Source: JADGRA01 sp052143535
Lineage (GTDB): Bacteria > Myxococcota > Myxococcia > Myxococcales > Myxococcaceae
NCBI GenBank assembly: GCA_052143535.1
Contig: JBKQSS010000093.1
Location: 1-64,000, forward strand
Direction of reading: 5' to 3'
DNA: 64,000 bases
Of the stretch, positions 56,822 to 64,000 are shown piece by piece (the stretch's first letter is position 1; every line of letters starts with the position of its first letter). Below the pieces are notes generated by a model, which saw nothing but the letters and a program-made list of their open reading frames with translations, did not search any database and had not been told where the DNA came from. A program made the translations under genes and the position numbers.

Positions 56822-58854
56822 TTGGAGGCCTCCCGAATGTCGCCCCAGGTGGGCTGGATTTCGAGGAACAGCGTCTGCACGCCGCGCTTCACGAAGAAGG
56901 TGAGGTGGTGCGGCTTCGTCTCCTTCACCGGCCGGAGCAGTGCTTCGAGCTCCTGGGCCGTGCGCACCGGTTTGCCGTCCACCGACGCAATCAGGTCATC
57001 GGTGCGAAGGCCGCCCACCGCCGCCCAGCCACCGACGTCCACCTGGCTCACCAGCGCGCCCGTCTCCTCCTTCGACCAGCGGCGCTTCACGCGGTCCAAG
57101 TAGCTAATGTCTCGGGCGCGGAACTCGAGCACCACGTCCTCGTAGACGCGCAGCTCGTTCTCTTGGCGTGGGCCTTCCTGCACACTGACGGTCACCACCA
57201 GGGGCTTTCCGTCGCGGAGCACCGCAAATTGTGCCTTGCTGCCGGGCTTGTAGGCGCGCACCAGGGCGTCGAAGACGTCGGCGTCTTGAGGTTCGCTTGC
57301 CTCCACCAGCGCGTCGTCCACCTTGGTGATGACGTCGCCCAGCTTGAGCCCGCTCGCGTTGCCGTCGGGGTACAGCTGTGTCACCCGCACGCCCTTGCGC
57401 CCCTTGTAGCCGAGGGCGGTGGCCAGCTTGGGTGACAGCACCTGGGTGGCGATGGGAAGCCAGCCACGTCGGGCCTCGGCCGGCGGCTCCTGGGGTGGAC
57501 GGATGCCAACTTCCACCAGGGTGAGCAGCTTCTCCGCGCCACGCTCGAAGCCGACCACCGTCGGGACCGGCGCCCGCGCGCCAGCGAGGAGCGTTGCCGT
57601 GGCCTTGAGGAGCGCCTCGGGCGAGTCCATCGGCTTGCCGGCAACCTGAGTGAGGACGTCTCCGGCCCGGAGAGCCGGGACGGCCTTGTCCGAAGGCCCT
57701 CCGGGCAAAAGGGTGCTCACCAGCACCCCCTTGGTGTCGGGCCGTTGCAAGTCGATGGACTCCACACGGGTGAGGCGGCGGACGGTGAGCCCCCACTCCT
57801 TGAGCTCCACCTCCTTGGCGCGCGCCTCGTCGCGAAGCAGTGGCGTCAGCGTCACTGTCAGCTCCTGGGACCCACGCGCCAGCGTCAGGGTGAGGGGCGC
57901 ACCGGGCGTGTGCCCCAGCAACTCGTTGGTGAACGCCGGCAGCTGAGTGTCAAACCGCACGTTGGCCAAACGGCCCTCCACCGCCACCACCCGGTCGCCC
58001 GGCTTCACGCCGGCGGCTGCCGCCGGCGTCCCAGGGAGCACCGCTGACACCAGCACCCCTGTCATCGACGGCGGCGAGTCCTTGAGCAGCGGCTGGAAGG
58101 CCATCCCCGTCCAAGCGCGGTCCACCCGGCCTTTGGCGATCAGCTGTTCGGCCACGGCCCGGGCCAAGTCCGAGGGAATGGCGCCCGCCAGGCCAATGCC
58201 GAGCTCGTTGATGCCGACAATTTCTCCCTCGAGGTTGACCAATGGGCCACCCGAGTTGCCGGGGAAAATTTGGGCGTCGTGCCCAATCCACTTCACCACC
58301 GAGCCGACGTTTTCCCCGTCCAGCTCGAGCGTCCGAGGGATGCGCATGTCGGTGTTGGCGACGATGCCGCGGGTGACGGACTGGGAGAGGGCCAACGGAC
58401 AGCCCATGGCCAGTACCGTGTCCCCCACTTTCAACGCCGAAGACTCGCCGAAGTGGGCCACGGGAAGGGGTGGCGAACCGGGCGGCCGCTTGGTGAGGTC
58501 GAGCTTGATGACGGCGATGTCCGCCAGAGGGTCGGTTCCCACCAGCTTCGCTTCCAGCTCCTCGAAGCTGGGGAGGATGACCCGGATAGATGTCGCCTTG
58601 CCCACCACGTGGTGGTTGGTGATGACGTAGCCGTCAGCGGAGATGATGGCGCCACTGCCGGAGGCTTGGAATTTCCGCTCGCGGCCGCCCTCGCTGTAGG
58701 CCGACAGCACGTGGATTTGAACCAGCGACGGGTAGACACGGTTGATGGCCTGCTGCAGCACCGGGTCGGTGTGCGGCAAGAGGGGGGCCTGTTCGGCGAA
58801 TGCAAGCGGAGCGACCAGCCAGGCGAAAACCACGGACCTCCATCCAATGGACAT
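56818..58854 (-). CDS. HtrA/DegP-type serine protease with several PDZ domains
   Basis: Periplasmic S1C protease of 678 residues. After a signal peptide (1-20) the catalytic triad is His82 (VITNHHVVG), Asp112 (DIAVIKL) and Ser201 (GNSGGPL). At least three PDZ-like domains follow, beginning near 245 (GVLVSAVLPGTPAAAAGVKP), 370 (GVLVSTLLPGGPSDKAVPAL) and 600 (GALVSQVDVGGWAAVGGLRT), and a fourth may lie near 490. It degrades or refolds damaged envelope proteins. The extra PDZ domains are more than the usual one or two. Its stop overlaps the next gene, a degenerate protease, as ATGA. The methyltransferase gene ends 19 bases before its start, so it may share that transcript. Confidence 0.93.
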   Translation of the reverse strand: MSIGWRSVVFAWLVAPLAFAEQAPLLPHTDPVLQQAINRVYPSLVQIHVLSAYSEGGRERKFQASGSGAIISADGYVITNHHVVGKATSIRVILPSFEELEAKLVGTDPLADIAVIKLDLTKRPPGSPPLPVAHFGESSALKVGDTVLAMGCPLALSQSVTRGIVANTDMRIPRTLELDGENVGSVVKWIGHDAQIFPGNSGGPLVNLEGEIVGINELGIGLAGAIPSDLARAVAEQLIAKGRVDRAWTGMAFQPLLKDSPPSMTGVLVSAVLPGTPAAAAGVKPGDRVVAVEGRLANVRFDTQLPAFTNELLGHTPGAPLTLTLARGSQELTVTLTPLLRDEARAKEVELKEWGLTVRRLTRVESIDLQRPDTKGVLVSTLLPGGPSDKAVPALRAGDVLTQVAGKPMDSPEALLKATATLLAGARAPVPTVVGFERGAEKLLTLVEVGIRPPQEPPAEARRGWLPIATQVLSPKLATALGYKGRKGVRVTQLYPDGNASGLKLGDVITKVDDALVEASEPQDADVFDALVRAYKPGSKAQFAVLRDGKPLVVTVSVQEGPRQENELRVYEDVVLEFRARDISYLDRVKRRWSKEETGALVSQVDVGGWAAVGGLRTDDLIASVDGKPVRTAQELEALLRPVKETKPHHLTFFVKRGVQTLFLEIQPTWGDIREASK

Positions 58855-58873
58855 TGCGCGACGCTACTACGGC

Positions 58874-59605
58874 TCAGCGCACCGGAACGAAGACCAGGAG
58901 GTGCTGCCAGGGCAGAAACTCCTGGCGCTCCGTCAGCTGAAACCCGCCGAGCGCCAGCTCCGCGATGACTTGGTCGGCTGCCATCTTGTGCTCCGAGCGA
59001 ATGGGCACACTCGGGTCCTCGGCACGAAACTCCACCAGCACCAGGCGTCCGGAGGCCTTCAGCGCTCGACGCAGCTGCCGCAGAAAGGCCTGGGGGTCCG
59101 CTGCCTCGTGGTAGACGTCGACCAACAGTGCCAGGTCCACGCTTGCATCCGGGAGCCCGGTGCTGTCGGCGGTGGCCAGGATGGGCAAGACGTTGTGGAC
59201 GTCGCGCTGGGCCATGTTTGCTCGGAGCAAGGCGAGCATCTCTGGTTGGAGGTCGGTCGCGTACACCCTGCCGCTCGGGCCGACCCGCGCCGCAAGACGC
59301 CAGGCGTGGTAGCCGACACCCGCACCGACGTCGGCCACCGTCTGCCCGGGCGATAGCCCCAAGGCGTCCAGCATCCGCTCGGGCTGCTCTTGCACCTCGC
59401 GCTCGGGCCGAGTGAGCCAGCTTGCTGCCTTGACGCCCATCGGCCGAGCAGGCGTCCTCGGCTCAGCTTTGGGCAGGGTCCCAGCGTCCGAAGCAGTGGG
59501 CGGCCCGGGGAAAAGGGCCGGCTGGTTGGGCCCGGCCTCCCCAGGGCCTGCGGCCAGCGCACAGGCGAGCGCCAGCGCGCACAGTGACTGGCTCTCTCGC
59601 CCCAC
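58874..59605 (-). CDS. Class I SAM-dependent methyltransferase with N-terminal export-like segment
   Basis: Methyltransferase of 243 residues. Motif I VADVGAGVGYHAWRLA, the acidic residue in YATDLQPEM and LLVDVYHEAADPQAFL (motif IV region) fit the class I Rossmann fold. The first 25 residues (LCALALACALAAGPGEAG) form a hydrophobic stretch like a signal peptide, and a Pro-rich linker follows before homology starts near residue 65. Cytoplasmic SAM makes an exported enzyme odd, so either the start is misplaced or the export signal is real. It lies just after the lipoprotein gene (6 bases) and just before the HtrA-type gene. Confidence 0.85.
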   Translation of the reverse strand: MGRESQSLCALALACALAAGPGEAGPNQPALFPGPPTASDAGTLPKAEPRTPARPMGVKAASWLTRPEREVQEQPERMLDALGLSPGQTVADVGAGVGYHAWRLAARVGPSGRVYATDLQPEMLALLRANMAQRDVHNVLPILATADSTGLPDASVDLALLVDVYHEAADPQAFLRQLRRALKASGRLVLVEFRAEDPSVPIRSEHKMAADQVIAELALGGFQLTERQEFLPWQHLLVFVPVR

Positions 59606-59611
59606 GTCTCT

Positions 59612-61168
59612 TTAGTGAAAAATGGGGAGGCTGGCTGGCGTCGGGTTGAAGGCCAGCCCGCCGACGGTGATGGTGATGTTGGTGAGCTGCAGCGCCGGTT
59701 GGACGGGCCCCGAGGCAGACATGTTGGGCGCGGCATACCAGGACAGCGTGCCACCGGCGCCTTGGGTGCCAGCATTGGCGACGAAGAGGTCCCCACTGTT
59801 GTCCAGCGCCAGCGCCACCGGGCAGTCCAGGCTCAGCGGGGTGCCCGTTTGCGAGAACGTCGCCAGCGGGACGGTACCGACGCTGCCGCCGCTGGCGGTG
59901 TAGAGCGCCACGGTGGAGCCATCACAAAAGGCGACCCAAAGGTTGCCTTCGGCGTCGAGGGCCAGCCCATCGGGTTGGCTACTGGCAGGACTGGTCGGCG
60001 CCGTGAGTGTCGTGTCCGGCTGGGGGTCATCGGTCGTGGCAGAAATTTGGGTACTGGGGAAGCGTTCGGCGACACCGTCGCGGTTGGCGACCCAAAGGTT
60101 GCCGCTTCTGTCGAAAGCCACCCCCACCGGACAGGAGAAGGCGTTGGGCGGTGCTGGGCCGATGGTGGTGGTGATGACCACTTCGGCCGCCCCCCCCGTC
60201 AATGGGTAGGCGGCGATGGCGTTGGTACTGCAGTTGGCCACCCACAGCCGTCCGTCCGGCCCGAGGGCGACCCCGACCGGGTCGGAGATGGGGCTCCCGG
60301 AAAGCGTCACCGCAGCGCTCAACGGCGAGGAGTTGGCGAGCCCGGCTGCCGCATAGTTCACCACGTCGTCGGGCGACCCGAGCTGAGACGTCCAGACCGC
60401 GCCGGAGGCATCGAACGCGATGCCCTGGACGGGCCCGGCCGTTGTCGGGGTGATGCTTGGGGCACGGTCCACCTGCAGGTTGCCTGGGGTGAAGCCTTCG
60501 AGGCTCGCGCCTCCCGCCACCCAGAGAAAGCCGTAACCCGGGACGGGGGCATAGGCGACGGTGACGTTGGCCATGGCATTGGCCATTACCGTCGCCGGCG
60601 CGGGCGGCGCCGTCGACTTCGAATTGACAACCGGGTTGCTGGTGTCGCCGATGTCGGCGGCCGTCACCGTGTAGGCACCAGGCGCGAGGCCGGTCAGCGT
60701 CGTCATATTCGTGGTGGCCACCGCTTGCGAGTAGCCGTTGGGGCCGGTGACGGTGAGACTGGCTGGCGCCGTCGAGGGAAGGCCAGTGACGGTAATGGTG
60801 AGCGTCCCGGTGGTGGCCGTGTTGACGGTGATGGTGGCGGTGTCCACCACCGTGCACCCCGCCCCGCACGCCGCCGTGGCCCGGAGTGAAGCGGTGCCTC
60901 CGCTGCCGCCGAGGGGAGGAGGCTGGTAGGCAGTCTGCGTACCGGAGGTGGTGGAAATGCTCCCCGGCCCGCTGAGAAGCGCCCAGCTCACCGGCGCGAC
61001 GGCACCGTTGCTCAGGACGGCGATGAAGGTGGTCGCTCCATCTCCGGTGGTGACGGTGAGAGTCCCTGGAGAGACACTCACCACCGGACCGGAGGCCGTG
61101 CTGCTGCCGCAGCCGAGGGTCCAAACGCTGCCGAGGGTGCACAGGACAACCACGACCGACGCGCGCAT
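59612..61168 (-). CDS. Lipoprotein with Ig-like and beta-propeller-like repeats
   Basis: Lipoprotein of 518 residues with lipidated Cys20 (WTLGC). The first 200 residues are Thr/Val/Ala-rich beta-sandwich (Big-type) modules (TGTLTITVTGLPSTAPASLT). Residues about 215-510 contain four or five NHL/Vgb-like blades, each with IAFDASGAVWTS, VALGPDGRLWVANC, VAFDRSGNLWVANRDG, LALDAEGNLWVAFCDG and LALDNSGDLFVANAG. No catalytic motif is seen, so it is probably a surface binding protein. It stands alone or at the head of the leftward run 61168 to 55982. Confidence 0.82.
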   Translation of the reverse strand: MRASVVVVLCTLGSVWTLGCGSSTASGPVVSVSPGTLTVTTGDGATTFIAVLSNGAVAPVSWALLSGPGSISTTSGTQTAYQPPPLGGSGGTASLRATAACGAGCTVVDTATITVNTATTGTLTITVTGLPSTAPASLTVTGPNGYSQAVATTNMTTLTGLAPGAYTVTAADIGDTSNPVVNSKSTAPPAPATVMANAMANVTVAYAPVPGYGFLWVAGGASLEGFTPGNLQVDRAPSITPTTAGPVQGIAFDASGAVWTSQLGSPDDVVNYAAAGLANSSPLSAAVTLSGSPISDPVGVALGPDGRLWVANCSTNAIAAYPLTGGAAEVVITTTIGPAPPNAFSCPVGVAFDRSGNLWVANRDGVAERFPSTQISATTDDPQPDTTLTAPTSPASSQPDGLALDAEGNLWVAFCDGSTVALYTASGGSVGTVPLATFSQTGTPLSLDCPVALALDNSGDLFVANAGTQGAGGTLSWYAAPNMSASGPVQPALQLTNITITVGGLAFNPTPASLPIFH

Positions 61169-61323
61169 TGCGGGCTCCTCGAGACGGGGGGAGGCGGTCA
61201 GGCCCTCTCCCGGGGGACGAACGACAGCCTGATTCCATCCAAACCGTCAAACCCGGAAGTGGGCCCGAGGGTTGGGCCGCCCACCATGGCAGGAGTGAGG
61301 TGCGTCCGCCGGGGCGGTTTTTT

Positions 61324-62538
61324 TCAGTTGGCCGAGGGCACCGCCGGGCGTACGGGAGCGGCGGCGCGGCCAGAAACCCGCGCCAGCGCCAACACCGAGA
61401 GTCCTCCCACCGGGAGGCACAGCGCCCACAAGGCGACGGCGCCCCACCCCTCGAGCACCAGAGTGCCAAGCCAGGGCCCCACGCTAAAGGCCAGGCCGAA
61501 CGTCATGGTGTAGAAGCCCAGGTATTCGCCGCGCCGCGAGGGCGGTGAAATCTCCGAGATGTAGGCGGACGTGGTGGGGAAGAGAATCATCTCTCCAAAC
61601 GTCCACAGAAGCACGGTACCAACGACCGCCGGCAGTGACCGGGCCAAGGCCAGCGCGGCGAAGCCAAGCGTCGACAAGAAGGCGCCGACGGACATGGAGC
61701 GGGCGAAGGGCCAGTGTCCGGTGAGGGTATTGAGGCGGACTTCGGTGAGGACGATGACCAGCGTGTTGATGGCAAAGAGCCCGCCGTACACCGAGGGCCG
61801 GAAACCCAAACCGTCCACCAGGAAGAGGGCCATGGTGGAGACGTGCTGGAAGAAGACGAGCAGCACCGGCAGGAGCGCGGCCAGCACATAGAGCAGCTTT
61901 CGGTCGGCCAGGGCCGAGCCGGACGTCACCGACGCCGGGTCGTGGAAGTGCCGGGGCGCCCGGAACGGGACGACCACCAGCACCAGGCCGGCGAGCAGGG
62001 AGGTTGCCGCGTCCACCCAGAAGAGTGAGCGAAACGACGCCTCGGCCAGAAAGCCGCCCACCGTCGGTCCGATGCTCATGCCGAGGTTGACGGCCAGCCG
62101 GTTGAGCGCGAAAGCCTGCCGCCGGCGGTGCGGCGGGGCGAGGTGGCTGACCAGCGCCATCGTCGCCGGACGGACGGGCTCGGAGACGAGCGCGAGCAGC
62201 ACCATCCCCACCAGGATGGAGGCGTAGGAGTGGAACAGCGGAATGGCCAACAGCACAGCTGCGCTCGAGAAGAGAGAGGCCTTCACCATGCGGAGCTGGC
62301 CCCAGGCGTCTCCGAGCCTTCCGGTGATGGGCGACCACACCAACGCCACCGCGCCGTACAGGCTGATGGCCAGGCCAGCCCTGGTGGGGGGAAGCCCTCG
62401 GTCGCGCGTCAAAAAGAGCACCAGGAAGGGCATCACCATGGTGCCGGCGCGGTTCACCAGCGTTGCCAGGGCGATGAGCCAGGACTCGCGCGGGAGGCCG
62501 GCGAGGTCTTTCCAGGGATTGAGGGCCGACCAGCGCAT
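61324..62538 (-). CDS. MFS transporter
   Basis: Inner-membrane transporter of 404 residues with 12 helices. The A-type loop motif GRLGDAWGQLRMVKASLF after helix 2 and the helix 5 region NRLAVNLGMSIGPTVGGFL are typical of drug:proton antiporters of the DHA1 type. Substrate unknown. ATG 62538 is used because homology starts there; the frame is open to 63333 but the extension is arginine-rich and unrelated. It diverges from the DUF1615 gene over 183 bases. Confidence 0.92.
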   Translation of the reverse strand: MRWSALNPWKDLAGLPRESWLIALATLVNRAGTMVMPFLVLFLTRDRGLPPTRAGLAISLYGAVALVWSPITGRLGDAWGQLRMVKASLFSSAAVLLAIPLFHSYASILVGMVLLALVSEPVRPATMALVSHLAPPHRRRQAFALNRLAVNLGMSIGPTVGGFLAEASFRSLFWVDAATSLLAGLVLVVVPFRAPRHFHDPASVTSGSALADRKLLYVLAALLPVLLVFFQHVSTMALFLVDGLGFRPSVYGGLFAINTLVIVLTEVRLNTLTGHWPFARSMSVGAFLSTLGFAALALARSLPAVVGTVLLWTFGEMILFPTTSAYISEISPPSRRGEYLGFYTMTFGLAFSVGPWLGTLVLEGWGAVALWALCLPVGGLSVLALARVSGRAAAPVRPAVPSAN

Positions 62539-62721
62539 GTCCGAAGCCCGCTGGCTACCCTCCCTCGGGCCGGCTGTCGAGCAACCTGGACGGCGCGGCC
62601 GCGACTTGAGCGAGCTGCAGTTAGCTTGGGCGGTGGCGTGAGCGAGCTCGAGTGCCAAGCGGCGCTGGTGCGCCTGAAACGTGGCGTGCCTCATTCTCAA
62701 AAAGCAGAATGGCTCCCGGGT

Positions 62722-63900
62722 GTGCCCCCGTGGCGTCAGATGGTGCTGTTGCTGCTGCTCGGGTTTGCCGGCGGCTGCCGCAAGGTGGAGGCGCCGCCCA
62801 GGGCGGCACCCCCGCCGCCGCGCGCGTTGACGGCCGTCGAAGTGCGAGGACTCCTTCCCGAGGAGCTGCCCGACGGCGAGGGTTGGGCGCGGGACCTCCG
62901 CGGGGCGTTTGAAGCAGCCGGCCTGCCGGCGGACCTCGAGCGGGTGTGCGGAGCGGTCGCCATTGTCCAGCAGGAGTCGGGCTTTCAGGTGGACCCACCG
63001 GTGCCGGGCCTGGCTGAGATGGTGCGGACGCGCCTGGACGAGTTGGCCTCGAGCCTCGGGCCGCCGGGCAAGGCCGCCGTCCAGGCGCTCCTGGCCGAGC
63101 GTAAGCCGGGGGACAAGCGCACCTTCGCCCAGCGGCTGCGAGGCTTGCGCACTGAGCGGGACCTCGACTTGCTCTTTCGAGACATGCTCGCCGCGGCGCA
63201 CGCCAAGCACCCGGTCGCTTACCGGGCTGCGGCCTTGTTGGACGGCGTCTTCCGCAGAGCGCAGCTCGAGGACTTGAATCCGGTGGGCACCGCGGGCTCG
63301 ATGCAGGTGAGCGCCCGCTGGGTTCTCAGCCACGCCCCCGGCCGGTATGCCGACGCGGACGCCGTCCGGGATGCGCTCTTCACCCGGGAAGGCGGGCTGC
63401 GCTGGGGGGTGCAGCGGCTGTGGGGGTATGAGGCGCAGTACCCGCGCGCCCTGTTTCGCTTCGCTGATTACAACGCCGGCGAATACGCCTCCCGCAATGC
63501 CGCTGTCCAGCGTGCGGTGAGCCGCCTCACCGGACGGCCGCTTGCTCCGGATGGGGACTTACTCGCCTACGACGGCCACGCTGAGCCCCGGGGCGAGGAG
63601 AGCGAGTCGCTCCGGGCGCTGTTGGCCTTTGCCCAGGACCAGGCCGGACTGAGCGCGGCGGACGTCCGACGCGACGTGCGCCTGGAGAAGCAAGCGGCCT
63701 TCGAGGCCAGCCCCACCTACCGGGCCATCCAGCGCGCCTACCAGGCCCGCTTCGGGGCAGCCCTGCCTACGGCGGAGCTACCGGATGTCGAGCTGTCGAG
63801 CCCCAAGTTGAAGAGCCGCTACACCACGGCGCGGTATGCCCGGGCGGTGAATGCGCACTTCCAGGCCTGCCTCGGCCGTGCTCCGCCGGCGGCGCATTGA
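62722..63900 (+). CDS. DUF1615 lipoprotein, lytic transglycosylase-like
   Basis: Outer-envelope lipoprotein of about 392 residues. The signal peptide has a hydrophobic core LLLLLLGFAGGC; GTG 62722 gives it a basic n-region (PPWRQM), so I prefer that to ATG 62740. The chain matches DUF1615: CGAVAIVQQESGFQVDPPVP, where the Glu occupies the catalytic position of lysozyme-like transglycosylases, NPVGTAGSMQVSARW (close to the GxMQV motif of that fold) and FRFADYNAGEYASRNAAVQR. It probably trims peptidoglycan or binds it. It diverges from the MFS gene and has no close partner. Confidence 0.88.
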   Translation: MPPWRQMVLLLLLGFAGGCRKVEAPPRAAPPPPRALTAVEVRGLLPEELPDGEGWARDLRGAFEAAGLPADLERVCGAVAIVQQESGFQVDPPVPGLAEMVRTRLDELASSLGPPGKAAVQALLAERKPGDKRTFAQRLRGLRTERDLDLLFRDMLAAAHAKHPVAYRAAALLDGVFRRAQLEDLNPVGTAGSMQVSARWVLSHAPGRYADADAVRDALFTREGGLRWGVQRLWGYEAQYPRALFRFADYNAGEYASRNAAVQRAVSRLTGRPLAPDGDLLAYDGHAEPRGEESESLRALLAFAQDQAGLSAADVRRDVRLEKQAAFEASPTYRAIQRAYQARFGAALPTAELPDVELSSPKLKSRYTTARYARAVNAHFQACLGRAPPAAH

Positions 63901-63980
63901 AGGCGCCCAGGCTGGTGCGCCGCTTCCGAGGCGGGAGCTGCCGGCCAGGTGGTGTAGGGTGGAGGGTTGAATAGCCCGTC

Positions 63981-64000
63981 ATGTCCAGCGAGAGCGGCGT
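63981..64000 (+). CDS. Possible start of a further gene (truncated by window end)
   Basis: An ATG at 63981 opens a frame (MSSESG...) that runs out of the window after six codons. A GGAGGG lies about 14 bases upstream, too far for a good ribosome binding site. Reported only because the position, 80 bases after the DUF1615 stop on the same strand, is plausible. Confidence 0.25.

Noticed and set aside
59615..60889. 424-codon open frame on the plus strand
   Set aside because: Antisense to the beta-propeller lipoprotein; Arg/Gly-rich and without domain content.
61306..61324. GC hairpin followed by seven T on the plus strand
   Set aside because: Stem is at most four pairs with a four-base loop and no plus-strand gene reads into it; both flanking genes are on the minus strand.

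Overview
The window is a GC-rich stretch of a bacterial chromosome. The gene content best fits a myxobacterium (Myxococcota, Cystobacterineae-like). Pointers are many small lipoproteins, a PEGA-domain protein, a DUF4388 domain, DUF2252, DUF1501 and DUF1615 proteins, a tandem HtrA-type protease locus and a BshA/BshC pair. This assignment is inference from gene content; no rRNA or other marker gene is present. I found no tRNA, rRNA, CRISPR array, transposase or phage gene.

Left part (1 to about 28.2 kb). This region is a loose patchwork of short, independently oriented genes with visibly lower GC than the right part. It starts with the 3' end of katG, then a GlsB/YeaQ membrane protein, a di-haem oxidoreductase, a frameshifted SDR, a small membrane protein, a DJ-1/PfpI protein, a NimA-like flavin-fold protein, and an abutting aldo-keto reductase plus GMC oxidoreductase pair. 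Next come an InlB-repeat lipoprotein and a MocR regulator that co-transcribes an exported M20 amidohydrolase and faces a DoxX/EamA pair across a repeat-containing divergent promoter. A GNAT enzyme, a duplicated DoxX-like membrane protein, DUF1993 and VOC proteins follow. An envelope cluster contains a Tiki/ChaN-like lipoprotein, a secreted protein, a beta-barrel, a META-DUF4377 protein and an OmpA lipoprotein. The part closes with an ornithine cyclodeaminase-like enzyme, a sphingolipid-type fatty acid desaturase and a PEGA protein.

Middle part (28.3 to 44.7 kb). Divergent genes suggest peptide and amino acid use: a secreted S9 peptidase is translationally coupled to a DUF885 peptidase, and across the promoter lies an APC permease followed by an aldo-keto reductase-RidA fusion. 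A DUF2911 protein follows. The most notable locus is at 37.0-44.2 kb. There bshC and bshA (bacillithiol-type thiol synthesis) diverge over only 43 bases from an operon of a large exported PIG-L/LmbE-type hydrolase, a 49-residue membrane microprotein overlapping both neighbours, and a sodium:solute symporter.

Right part (44.7 to 64 kb). A DUF1501 remnant is followed by a DUF4388-transmembrane-LivJ-like receptor fusion, an RND efflux pump with its adaptor, and an exported MsrB. After these come a DUF2252 protein, a PLP decarboxylase, a GNAT enzyme, an HtrA protease coupled to a degenerate partner, a methyltransferase with an export-like N-terminus, a beta-propeller-like lipoprotein, an MFS transporter and a DUF1615 lipoprotein. 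The recurring themes across the window are oxidative and thiol stress defence (KatG, di-haem oxidoreductase, MsrB, Bsh enzymes, DoxX, DJ-1) and envelope biology.
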